Made by a program: the position numbers and the translations under genes. Shown in pieces: positions 35,211 to 43,821 of a stretch of DNA of 64,000 bases. The notes under the pieces are model-generated. The model saw only the letters and a list, made by a program, of their open reading frames with translations, had not been told where the DNA came from and did no database searches. This stretch comes from Vibrio celticus (GTDB lineage Bacteria > Pseudomonadota > Gammaproteobacteria > Enterobacterales > Vibrionaceae). Location of the stretch: positions 62,001 to 126,000 of the forward strand of contig NZ_AP025464.1 in assembly GCF_024347335.1 (NCBI RefSeq), read 5' to 3'. The number at the start of each line of letters is the position of its first letter. Positions within the stretch are counted from its first letter, which is position 1.

Positions 35211-36802
35211 TTACTTGGCAATGCCCAGAGGGGAAAATAAGATATACAACATCATCACACCAATGCAGATAACGGCTGCCGTTGGTTTAGCCATTTTCCA
35301 GTGCTCTAATTCTACAACATTCGCGACTTTAGGTTGATAGTCAGAAGCACTTGGATAAATCGAACCAATAATTAACATTAAAATGGCAGTGACAACAAAT
35401 AAAATGCCTGTCAAATGTAAGAAGTGAATATCAAATTTAAACACAAACATTGAAAGAGCATAACTAATCATAAAGAAGGCGATACCAATATTAGCTGCAA
35501 TTGCTGGCACTCGGCGAGTGATAAATCCGACGACAATGATGGTACACATTGGCGCCATGTAAAAGCTATTAATTGTCTGAAAATATTGGAAAAAACCCTG
35601 TGGAGCATAATAAATAAATGGTGCTACAAAGATGGAGCCGAAGCCAATGACACCACTAAATGTACGCCCAACCTTGACTAATTTAGTATCACTCGCCCCT
35701 GAATTAATAAGTGGCTTATAGACATTCAACGTAAACAGAGTAGATGTACTATGAAGTACGTTATTGAAGGAACTCAGTACGGCTCCAAATAATACCGCTG
35801 CAAAAAATCCAAGCATCGGCGCAGGTAGTACTTCGCGAACCAACGCTGGGTAAGCGGCTTCTCCAGACGGTAGTGAATCACCAAATAATGCGAATGCAAT
35901 AACACCAGGTAATAGGAGATAAAATGGACCTGCAAGCTTAACCAATCCAGCCCCAAGGACTCCTTTTTGCCCTTCGGCTAAATTTTTAGCACCTAACGCA
36001 CGTTGAATGATTGACTGGTTGGTTCCCCAGTAGAACAGGTTAAGAATAAGCATACCAGTGAAAAAGGTTGAGATCGGCACGGGGTCATCAGCGCCACCAA
36101 TTGCATTTAATTTCTCTGGATGTTCAGTCATCAATACTTGGAAACCGTCTACAGCGCTTCCGTGTCCAAGTGCGGTTAAGCCGAAAAAAGGGATGAGAAT
36201 GACACCACCAATAAGCAGTTCGACTCCATTAAATGTATCAGCATAAGTAATGGCTTTCAGACCACCGAATACGGCGTAAGAGACCCCGATAAAACCTAAT
36301 GCTAAAACCATCACCCATAAACTGCCCCAGTAGGAGATGTCAAGTGCCTCAGGTACATTGAATATCCCACTTAGTGCAACAGAACCTGTGTATAAAATGG
36401 GAGGAAGAAGATTAAAAATATAACCAAACAAAAATAAGAAAGTACACACATACATTGTGCTTTTTCCATACCTGTCTTCGATAAAATCTGGAATGGTGCT
36501 AAACCCACCACTTAGGTAACGAGGTAACAAATAAAGGGCAACCAAAACTAAGGTTAAGGCAGCACATACCTCCCACGCCATAGGGGTCATGTTTGCTGTA
36601 TAGCTTTGAGCATTTAATCCGACGAGTTGTTCGGTCGAAAGATTGGTAAGGATGAGTGAAGACGCGATAATTATACCGCTCAAGCCTCTTCCTGCTAAGA
36701 AGTACGAGTTTGCATCTTCTTTCTCTGTGTTTTTTTTAACTTTAACCATGAGCCAATGGCAACCATGGAGGTCAGTAGGACAAAGGTAATTGGAACTATC
36801 AT
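35211..36802 (-). CDS. Sodium:solute symporter with apparent frameshift at an A8 run
   Basis: SSS-family sugar symporter, last gene of the minus-strand sugar operon. The long frame (from 36749) begins MVKVKKNTEKEDANSYFLAGRGLSG and lacks the first helix. Upstream, ATG 36802 with AGAGAG as ribosome site begins MIVPITFVLLTSMVAIGSWLKLKK, a normal first SSS helix, in another frame. The two join exactly at eight As (minus strand of 36730-36737). A ninth A, or a -1 slip on A-AAA-AAA, would give a normal N-terminus. The rest has about 13 helices and the FGAVLSSFNNVLHSTSTLF signature. Options are a sequencing error, a mutation or slippage-based expression. Confidence 0.85.
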
Positions 36803-36880
36803 ATTAAGCTCTCTTTGTGTTTTTTATTCAGTTCGCCAGCTTTTTGTATCAAAAAGCTGGCTGTGTAGGGGGGGAATCAT

Positions 36881-38002
36881 TTAATTAATCGTGATCACCT
36901 TAATGCCTTCCATGCGAATATTGGTTTCGATTGCCTCACCGAGCTCATCTAATGGAAATTCGTGAGTGACGAGCTTTTCAATGGGAAGGCCAATACGCTT
37001 AATGCCCTTCATACACTCTATTGCATTTGGGTAATCTTCTGGACTATATGCCCATGAGCCCACTAAGGTGATCTCTTTGTTACAGATATCCAAATGAGGA
37101 TTCATGGTTGCTTCACCATTATCAACAAAGAAGCCAACCTCACATAGACCACCACCACGCGCTACTAATTTAAGGGCAGTAGAGGCAGCAGCAGGTACCC
37201 CGGTGCACTGGAACGCAAAGCTTGCACCTCGGCCGTTGGTCAGTGATTTGACTTGTTCAACGATGTCCGCTGTATCATCAAAGTCCATAAAGTTAATTGT
37301 CTCTGTTGCCCCTAGCTCTTTTGCTAATCGCAAGCGAGATTCTTGACCATCGATTGCAATGATCTTTTGCACTCCAAGCGTTCTGAGAACCGCAATAACA
37401 GATAGCCCAATAGGGCCCGCCCCTTGAATAAGAACCGTAGAAGCGAAGTTGATTAAATGTGTGGTTTTTGCGCGCTCTACCGCGTGGACAGCGACTGCGA
37501 TCGGCTCAATAAGAATGCGTTCTTTCAAGCTAAAATCTGATACGTTAAAGAAAGTCGACCCGGGCTTTAGGACGAGGTATTCACCAAACCAACCATTAAA
37601 ACGGTTCTCAGGCTGGTCGCCCATCAAACCGTAGCAACCCATGTTTTCACAAAGGTTGGTTCTGCCTGGAGTACTTACACAAGGCTCACACTCGCCGCAC
37701 GGAATGATGCTGGTAATAATTTTGCTGCCAATGCCGACTGGTTTATCTGCAGTATCTGATACAATATTGCGGCCCAATTTAACTATTTCACCGGTACCTT
37801 CATGGCCAAGGACTATCGGCATAATGCCGAATGGGTCATTGCGGTATTCGTGGACATCAGTACCACATACGCCACACCCTTCGATACGGACAAGGATTTC
37901 ATCGTCCATGATGCTTGGCAGAGGGTGTTCAATAAATTGAATTGTTTTGATGTCCTTAAGGACAGCAACTTTAGCTTTTTCTGGAATATACATAATGTAC
38001 AT
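36881..38002 (-). CDS. Zinc-dependent alcohol (sorbitol-type) dehydrogenase
   Basis: Medium-chain dehydrogenase of 373 residues. Catalytic zinc ligands are in GCGVCGTDVHEY and GHEGTGEIV; the structural zinc cysteines are in IPCGECEPCVSTPGRTNLCENMGC. The Rossmann motif is VLIQGAGPIGLSVIAVLRTLG. It resembles sorbitol, threonine and galactitol-1-phosphate dehydrogenases. A second ATG nine bases downstream could be the true start because the Shine-Dalgarno AGGA is very close to the first. In the operon it stands between a class II aldolase and a symporter, so it probably oxidises a sugar, polyol or aldehyde of the same pathway. The substrate is unknown. Confidence 0.9.
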   Translation of the reverse strand: MYIMYIPEKAKVAVLKDIKTIQFIEHPLPSIMDDEILVRIEGCGVCGTDVHEYRNDPFGIMPIVLGHEGTGEIVKLGRNIVSDTADKPVGIGSKIITSIIPCGECEPCVSTPGRTNLCENMGCYGLMGDQPENRFNGWFGEYLVLKPGSTFFNVSDFSLKERILIEPIAVAVHAVERAKTTHLINFASTVLIQGAGPIGLSVIAVLRTLGVQKIIAIDGQESRLRLAKELGATETINFMDFDDTADIVEQVKSLTNGRGASFAFQCTGVPAAASTALKLVARGGGLCEVGFFVDNGEATMNPHLDICNKEITLVGSWAYSPEDYPNAIECMKGIKRIGLPIEKLVTHEFPLDELGEAIETNIRMEGIKVITIN

Positions 38003-38084
38003 TTTCCTCGTGAAATTTTAAACAAATACGGTTGCCTGCTTGAGTACCTAATTCGTGTCAAGTTGGTTGAATTTAGATATTGGG

Positions 38085-38113
38085 GCCCTTAGTTACAGCG
38101 ATGAACTAAGGGC
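38085..38113. repeat. Intercistronic hairpin between aldolase and dehydrogenase genes
   Basis: GCCCTTAGTT, nine bases, AACTAAGGGC; perfect 10-bp stem without T-run. It could protect or process the operon mRNA, separating the expression of the first three and last two genes. Confidence 0.6.
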
Positions 38114-38139
38114 GGTGTTATCGAACTGAATAACCGTGT

Positions 38140-38979
38140 TTATAGAATGGAGTTCACCGCCTTTAAGCGGTCTAATACGACAGCTTGAACTTGAGGGATA
38201 ATCTCTTTCATGATGACTGGTGGATAAGCAGAAGCGACATCTTTGGTTATTATTGCGTGGGCTTCTCGCATGTAGGTAGTATGGACAATGGTGCCAATGT
38301 TAATTTTGGCAATCCCCATGGTAATGGCTCTTTGAATATCTTCATCGGCAATTCCTGTCCCACCATGCAGTACCAGTGGATTAGAGACAGCATTGGCAAT
38401 CTGTTGTAAGCGGTCAAAATGAATTTTTGGCGTTGTTGGTGTAAAACCATGAGCGGTACCAATGCCAATGGCAACGATATCTGGTCCAGCCTCTTCACAT
38501 AAGGCTACGACGTCTGCTACTGATGCAAGGTAATCATCTTCACTTTTGATGATGACATCTCGTCCCATAATTTTGCCGATTTCAGCTTCTACCGAGACGC
38601 CGGCACTACGAGCGTAATCGACGACCTCTCGTGTCATTTTGATGTTGGTTTTCAGGTCACTATGAGAACCGTCAATCATGACCGAATCATAACCGTCGTC
38701 GATCGCTTGTTTACATAGATCAACGGAGGTACTGTGATCGAGATGTAGGTATATTTTTTGATTGGCAATTCGTTCAAAACCATCCACCATTTTACGACAT
38801 AAGTACGTACCATTTAGCTCTGCAACAGGTGGATACGTCATTGCCATAAATGGTAGGTCTAACTCATTCGCCGCTAATGCAACAGCATGAAGATCATAAA
38901 TATCGTTGATATTAAAGCCAGCAAGACAACGTTGTTCTGCACGATACTGGTTGAGTAGCGTAGTTAAGTTTGTAGACAT
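38140..38979 (-). CDS. Class II ketose-bisphosphate aldolase (GatY/KbaY/Fba-like)
   Basis: Zinc-dependent aldolase of 279 residues related to tagatose-1,6-bisphosphate and fructose-1,6-bisphosphate aldolases. Visible zinc and active-site segments are IYLHLDHSTSVDLCKQAIDDGYDSVMIDGSHSDL (HxDH), VEAEIGKIMG, AIGIGTAHGFT, LVLHGGTGIADEDI and INIGTIVHTTYM. The usual sequence VALHGGSG is LVLHGGTG here. It is coded after a PfkB kinase and an isomerase, so its substrate should be a ketose phosphate made by them. Stereospecificity (tagatose, fructose or another) cannot be read from the sequence. Confidence 0.9.
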   Translation of the reverse strand: MSTNLTTLLNQYRAEQRCLAGFNINDIYDLHAVALAANELDLPFMAMTYPPVAELNGTYLCRKMVDGFERIANQKIYLHLDHSTSVDLCKQAIDDGYDSVMIDGSHSDLKTNIKMTREVVDYARSAGVSVEAEIGKIMGRDVIIKSEDDYLASVADVVALCEEAGPDIVAIGIGTAHGFTPTTPKIHFDRLQQIANAVSNPLVLHGGTGIADEDIQRAITMGIAKINIGTIVHTTYMREAHAIITKDVASAYPPVIMKEIIPQVQAVVLDRLKAVNSIL

Positions 38980-39006
38980 AATTCAATTCCAGAGTGTTGT
39001 GTAACG

Positions 39007-40521
39007 TTAAAAATCAAGTTTCTTTGGTAGACCACGACCCGTCGTTTGGGCGGCTGTCGCTGGCAATTCATTGATACCAGACCAATAGTTAAATTCACGT
39101 AGGTCTTCAAGAAGGTGACCTCGCGCCACAACCCAGTGATGATCCATACCGTGATTCATTATGGAGCTGGCGACAGATTTAGAGTTAAGCTCTGTTGGCA
39201 CGACTTCGCCGTAGCAACCTCTATAGCGCATTGGCGATTCAACGAGATTGCCTTCAAATGAGAAGATTGTTGACGCATGAGGATACTGATACTTCGCGAT
39301 GGTAACGGGGCCTGTTTCTTGTAAAAACTCGAACAACATGCCGTAGGAAGTCTCAGGATCGTAATTGTCCAGTATGCTGTGATTTCGTATTTCCAGCTGA
39401 CATCCGTCACGCATCAACTTGGTTGACGTACCGCCGCAATGCCACATACCAATCTTATTTTCACTATGATTGACGAATGAAAAATCCATGAGTGTAGGTA
39501 AGGCTTCACCTACCGTGATTTCATTAAATATGGTCATGGTAAGTAAAGCTCCCATGTCCGATTCATCGGCAACAGGGATCCCAAGGTCTTGCACCAATGA
39601 GCCTGCACCATCACCTGATATGCCGTAGTTATCAAACAGTTCAGGCCAATTTTTCAAGGCCACACCGATGTAACCTTCTTTGTTTGCGTAGTCGGCTATA
39701 GCCAGAGCCAGTCGAACTGACTTCTTCAATTCATCGCGCTTTACATCGCACTTATGTACTTTTGGCGAATTGACCAGCTTATCGACTAATGGGTTCAATA
39801 TGTCATCATGGTATTTAGCTTCGCCATGCAGCCAAATGGTATGCATATCAATGCGTTCTACTGCCAAACCAAAATGTTTGGCAATTGACATTTCGTTGAG
39901 CTCACAATCATAGAATCCGGGAACACGCATTCCCCCTACCATCAGCAATTTTGCGTGTTTTAAACGTGCTTTTGCTGATGTAGTACGAATGAAGCGACCT
40001 AATGACTCGTTCAGGCTTTCTGCACCAGGCTCTTCAAATATCCAAGAATATTGAACTTCCATGGATGAAAGATTATTCAACAAGAAATTTTGTCCACACA
40101 AGCGGTTTGCCGTCAGGCTTCCACCTGTTGTCTCTGTATGCGACCAGCTTAATATGGGTACATTGTGGTCGGCTAACCAAAGTGCTAATGCTAGCGCTAA
40201 ATCACCTTGTATGTATGAAGCTTGGTAGACGATAAGCGCTTTCATACCTTGCGCGTAGTAACTTTCTAACAGCGCTAGCATCTGTTCTTTGGTTTGAATA
40301 GGCTCGTCTTCGGCAAGCATGGAGTTGTACTGGGAAAAGACTCCCGCGACATCAGACACCGCTTGTTTATAAGACTGTTTGGCTTTCGTCCAATCAAAAT
40401 GCAGCTCGAAACCAATGCCAATGAATCCTACAGGTACATTGCTGTAGTTGGCTTTAGGTGCGATAAGAGATTTCATTTCTTGTTCAAGTAGTCCAGCACG
40501 AAGCGGAAATTTAGTCGTCAT
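39007..40521 (-). CDS. L-fucose/L-arabinose isomerase-fold sugar isomerase
   Basis: Cytoplasmic protein of about 504 residues with the FucI/AraA-type fold. An early VGFIGIGFELHFDWTKAKQSY and ALIVYQASYIQGDLALALALWLADHNVPILSWSHTE belong to the N-terminal domains. Probable metal residues lie in VADESDMGALLTMTIF and MWHCGGTSTK. It is not a close match to fucI, araA or rhaA from memory, so the sugar is open. I favour ATG 40521 over GTG 40530 because AGGTGA lies six bases upstream. It follows the PfkB kinase by a few bases and precedes the aldolase, giving an isomerase-kinase-aldolase set. Confidence 0.8.
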   Translation of the reverse strand: MTTKFPLRAGLLEQEMKSLIAPKANYSNVPVGFIGIGFELHFDWTKAKQSYKQAVSDVAGVFSQYNSMLAEDEPIQTKEQMLALLESYYAQGMKALIVYQASYIQGDLALALALWLADHNVPILSWSHTETTGGSLTANRLCGQNFLLNNLSSMEVQYSWIFEEPGAESLNESLGRFIRTTSAKARLKHAKLLMVGGMRVPGFYDCELNEMSIAKHFGLAVERIDMHTIWLHGEAKYHDDILNPLVDKLVNSPKVHKCDVKRDELKKSVRLALAIADYANKEGYIGVALKNWPELFDNYGISGDGAGSLVQDLGIPVADESDMGALLTMTIFNEITVGEALPTLMDFSFVNHSENKIGMWHCGGTSTKLMRDGCQLEIRNHSILDNYDPETSYGMLFEFLQETGPVTIAKYQYPHASTIFSFEGNLVESPMRYRGCYGEVVPTELNSKSVASSIMNHGMDHHWVVARGHLLEDLREFNYWSGINELPATAAQTTGRGLPKKLDF

Positions 40522-40533
40522 TAGGTTCACCTG

Positions 40534-41439
40534 TTATTGATAATTTTGGATAAAGGATTTAACTTCTGAAGGCGATGGGAAATACGTTCGACCACCAAAG
40601 TAGGTTGCGACGATAGCGGCAAACGCCGACGCAAAAATCATTCTTTCGGTCAAGGTGTCACCTTGAATTAGGCTGTAAGCATAAGCCGCATGATAAGCGT
40701 CTCCACAACCAGTGGTATCCACGACGGCGACCTCAAAACATGGCTGGTGGATGCTTTTTCCCTGTTGTCGCGCCCAGCTACCATTAGCCCCGTCAGTAAT
40801 GACGAGCTGCGCGTCACTTAGCTGACTAAGAGTGTCGAGGCAGGTTTCAGGGTCTTCTTCATTGGAGATCAACTGTGCGGCTTCAAGCGGTAAAATTACG
40901 TGGCTACCTAGTTTGAGCATGGTTTCAAGTTGGTTGAGGTTACCGACTTCCATATCAATGATAGAAGGAATACCTTTCTCTTTGGCGAGCTCGAGCAATG
41001 CGATATTACCTTCGACGTCATAGCCATCGACATACAACAGTTTTGTGTTATCAAGCCATGTAGGCTGAATATCGGCCGCTACAAGAGCTCGATACCCTTG
41101 GGTGGTATAGAACACTGTCCTTTCACCCGATGTGGCATCGACTTGCACCAACGCTGTCGCGGGGATCATATTGGGTTCGCAGAGCATTAAACTGGTATCA
41201 ACATTCCATCGATTCAGTTCATCACGTGCAATACTGCTTTGTGCGTTGTTACCTAGGTAGCCGAGAAATGCGGTATTTAGTCCGAGAGTTGCCATACCAC
41301 ACGCCCCATTGCCAGCAGGTGCTCCTCCTTGAATAATAATATTGTCCACTTTGTGTTTGCTACCGTAGTTGTACTCCTCAGGTAGTGTCACAAGCAGATC
41401 AATAACATTGAGACCTGAAACCAAAACATCAAATGTCAT
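40534..41439 (-). CDS. PfkB/ribokinase-family sugar kinase
   Basis: Kinase of 301 residues. The N-terminal VSGLNVIDLLV and GGAPAGNGACGMATLG and the C-terminal signature DTTGCGDAYHAAYAY (catalytic aspartate in GCGD) place it in the PfkB family. Length is normal. First gene of the five-gene operon, with GGAG seven bases before the start. It would phosphorylate the ketose made by the adjacent isomerase; alternatives such as a 2-keto-3-deoxy acid kinase are less likely given the class II aldolase. The promoter region is shared with the divergent AraC gene. Confidence 0.9.
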   Translation of the reverse strand: MTFDVLVSGLNVIDLLVTLPEEYNYGSKHKVDNIIIQGGAPAGNGACGMATLGLNTAFLGYLGNNAQSSIARDELNRWNVDTSLMLCEPNMIPATALVQVDATSGERTVFYTTQGYRALVAADIQPTWLDNTKLLYVDGYDVEGNIALLELAKEKGIPSIIDMEVGNLNQLETMLKLGSHVILPLEAAQLISNEEDPETCLDTLSQLSDAQLVITDGANGSWARQQGKSIHQPCFEVAVVDTTGCGDAYHAAYAYSLIQGDTLTERMIFASAFAAIVATYFGGRTYFPSPSEVKSFIQNYQ

Positions 41440-41608
41440 TTGATTGCTCCATCATAAGAATGTGTGTTGTTGATATCAGATTACGAGCAATTTATGAGAT
41501 AAGTTAAATACTCAATTAGATTAATTGTGTACTATTTTTCCTTTAGTGATATTTTGGTGGTCTAAATGTTGGAAAATAAGAACTTGATCATGTTTTTTGA
41601 GGGATACA
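41440..41608. promoter_or_regulatory. Divergent promoter region, AraC gene versus sugar operon
   Basis: The gap holds the promoters of both units. TTTGG-TGGT-CTAAA at 41553-41566 is a one-mismatch copy of the agar-regulon palindrome, 43 bases before the AraC start. AraC sites could not be defined by eye. Confidence 0.5.
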
Positions 41609-42487
41609 ATGAGACCAATACTTGAACATGTACCTAACACGGAACAGCAGTCTCTGTTTTTTAATCGTTATGAAAAAACCAGCTTTACCTTTCCTTGGCA
41701 TTACCATCCGCAATGGGAACTTAATTATATTATTGAGGGAACGGGTTCGGCTTATACTGGTAACACTGTTCGTCATTTCGTTGCCAACGAACTAGCCTTG
41801 ATTGCACCAAACGTTCCGCATTGTTGGAAAAGTAATGTCGGGACACAAAGTGGTGTGAAGTCGATATTTGTCCAATGGGATAATCGTTTTCTGGGTGATA
41901 ATTGGCTCGAAAAACCAGAATTTACGAGTATCAAAACCATGTTTGAAGGGTGTAAAGCTGGGTTATCTTTTCATCATTCTAATGCCCTTGGCAGTCGTAT
42001 CATTGAGTTACAACTGAAAAGTCCATTTAAACGAATGTTAGGGTTTATTGATTTATTGCATGACTTGAGTATGCAAACCAACGTCATGCCATTAGGGCAG
42101 GGGTCAATGGTCACACCCTCTATGGTTGCGGATAAAAGAATTATTGCTATTTTGGATTACGTCAGCGAGCATTATGTGCGAAAAATATCGGCGGAAAATA
42201 TGGCAACATTAACCAATATGACGCCGGTGTCTTTTAGCAAATTCTTTGCGCGAACCTTTGGAAAGACGTTTACTCAGTTTGTCAACGAATACCGAATAAG
42301 TCAGGCGTGCACTCTACTGATATCGACTCGACTGACCGTAGAACAAATTGCCGATCAATGTGGTTACCAAAATATGTCGTTTTTTCATCGGCAGTTTAAA
42401 ATATTACAAGGAGGGGTGACGCCGATTGCATTTCGTGCGTCCTACCTGCAAGTGACTGATGAGACATCTGCAGATAGGACGTCGTGA
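41609..42487 (+). CDS. AraC-family transcriptional activator
   Basis: Regulator of 293 residues. The N-terminal cupin (about 10-110, FPWHYHPQWELNYIIEGTGSAYTGN and VRHFVANELALIAPNVPHCWKS) binds a sugar, and the two-helix-turn-helix domain (about 185-285) contains GKTFTQFVNEYRISQACTLLISTRLTVEQIADQCGYQNMSFFHRQFK. I choose ATG 41609 with GAGGG six bases upstream rather than an earlier TTG. It is divergent from the kinase-isomerase-aldolase operon, so it is the likely local activator. Its stop codon directly abuts the stop of the GH16 gene on the other strand, with no bases between. Confidence 0.92.
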   Translation: MRPILEHVPNTEQQSLFFNRYEKTSFTFPWHYHPQWELNYIIEGTGSAYTGNTVRHFVANELALIAPNVPHCWKSNVGTQSGVKSIFVQWDNRFLGDNWLEKPEFTSIKTMFEGCKAGLSFHHSNALGSRIIELQLKSPFKRMLGFIDLLHDLSMQTNVMPLGQGSMVTPSMVADKRIIAILDYVSEHYVRKISAENMATLTNMTPVSFSKFFARTFGKTFTQFVNEYRISQACTLLISTRLTVEQIADQCGYQNMSFFHRQFKILQGGVTPIAFRASYLQVTDETSADRTS

Positions 42488-43732
42488 CTATTTTTTGACG
42501 GGCTTAAAGACGCGGATCCAATCGACTAACATTTTGTTTCGGCCTGTGGTATCACTAAGCTCTTCGTCCGTTGGGTTTGATGTCCACCAGCTTTGCAGTT
42601 CATTATTAATAATAATATCCATTGGCTTGTTGAACCCTTTACCATCTTGATAATTGTATGGGTCAATAACCGAAGTCGGTGAGCGTTCACTTGCTTGCTT
42701 TAAATAGGCAAAGTTAAATTCTCCTTGCTCTTTTTTGTAGATATCAACCGCTTGATAACCCTTACCATCGTTAGACAACTTTTTGTTGCCGTTCACTTTT
42801 GGGTAGCTGTAAGTCCATGTCCACTCACCACGATTAAACATTTTTGTGGCAAAGGCATTATTGTAGACAACACGAACGAGTTCGCCGTTGATATAGTATT
42901 CAAAGTGAAAAGGGTTCACCCAGTTAACGCCAATTTGAATGTATTGACGATCGCCATTGTTCCACGTGTAATCTCCCCAACTTGCGTGACCTTCACGATC
43001 GCCTAGCCACCAGCTGTTAGTGTCTCGAGGCTGGTAATCTGTAAACGGGTCACGAATAAATGAGTGATGACTAAGATGAATATATTGTGAGAAATGACCA
43101 TTATTGTTGTCTTTTCCAGGATACGCTTCAAGAATGTCAATCTCTTGCGTATCATCAGGGCTTAGTAACCATACTGCCGTTGCGAGTGAAATATCAGCAA
43201 GACTTACACTTGCTTCCACAAAGACAGGATACAACACCTGAGTATTCGAAGTGATACATCCTGCATTAACTCCCGGCTTTCCTTGTTTTTCTGTACTTGG
43301 GTTCCGTGATAGGTGGAATTCAAGATTACCGTCTTGGACACCAATGTGATCGTGTTTCCAGTAGGTGGCACCTGGTCCATCCCAAGCGTTGTGGTAAAAG
43401 TTGTACCATTTACCATCACCAAAATCAGCACGTTCAGAGGTTCGCTCGAATGTGTACTTGAAGTCATCAGAGATATGAGTTTGTGCTTGCCATTGCTGCT
43501 GGTCGCCAGCTGCCGCCGGAACATCGAGTAATAAGTAGTCACCGGAGGTTGGATCAAGTCCAATGGCCTTATAACCGTTTTTCGACGCAGAAGTCAGCTC
43601 AGTTGTACTGTTTGGGCCGGGTTGGGCCGAAATAACACGTTCATAGCCTGTTAATGCCGGTTTGCTGTTTGTTGATGCACAACCGGCTAAGGCAATAGCG
43701 ATCGATGTAATAATAAAGGTGTTCTTTTTCAT
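42488..43732 (-). CDS. GH16 beta-agarase lipoprotein (second copy)
   Basis: Outer-surface or periplasmic lipoprotein of 414 residues: MKKNTFIITSIAIALAGC has a clear LAGC lipobox. A linker of about 60 residues leads to the GH16 jelly-roll. The catalytic motif is E197-I-D199-I-L-E202 (DTQEIDILEAYPG), as in beta-agarases of the AgaA/DagA type. Other agarase features are WYNFYHNAWDGPGATYW, GCITSN, HLSHHSFIRDPFTDYQP and WWTSNPTDEEL...VDWIRVFKP. It hydrolyses internal beta-1,4 bonds of agarose. It lacks visible carbohydrate-binding modules. About 65-70 percent similar by eye to the upstream GH16, so a local duplication. Confidence 0.95.
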   Translation of the reverse strand: MKKNTFIITSIAIALAGCASTNSKPALTGYERVISAQPGPNSTTELTSASKNGYKAIGLDPTSGDYLLLDVPAAAGDQQQWQAQTHISDDFKYTFERTSERADFGDGKWYNFYHNAWDGPGATYWKHDHIGVQDGNLEFHLSRNPSTEKQGKPGVNAGCITSNTQVLYPVFVEASVSLADISLATAVWLLSPDDTQEIDILEAYPGKDNNNGHFSQYIHLSHHSFIRDPFTDYQPRDTNSWWLGDREGHASWGDYTWNNGDRQYIQIGVNWVNPFHFEYYINGELVRVVYNNAFATKMFNRGEWTWTYSYPKVNGNKKLSNDGKGYQAVDIYKKEQGEFNFAYLKQASERSPTSVIDPYNYQDGKGFNKPMDIIINNELQSWWTSNPTDEELSDTTGRNKMLVDWIRVFKPVKK

Positions 43733-43764
43733 TGAGATTGCATCCGTGATATCAAATCATAAAC

Positions 43765-43806
43765 AAAAAATGCCAAAGCTTGTGTAGAGTCTCAAGCTTT
43801 GGCAAA
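43765..43806 (-). terminator. Terminator between the two GH16 genes
   Basis: TGCCAAAGCTTG, ten bases, CAAGCTTTGGCA; perfect 12-bp stem. On the minus strand it is followed by ATTTTTTGTTT. It ends the first GH16 transcript, so the second GH16 gene needs its own promoter or readthrough. Confidence 0.92.
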
Positions 43807-43821
43807 GTGGATTATTTGGTC

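Noticed and set aside
40534..41439. 2-keto-3-deoxygalactonate kinase for the anhydro-galactose pathway
   Set aside because: PfkB family alone does not tell; the operon partner is a class II ketose-bisphosphate aldolase rather than a KDPGal aldolase, so a ketose kinase fits better.
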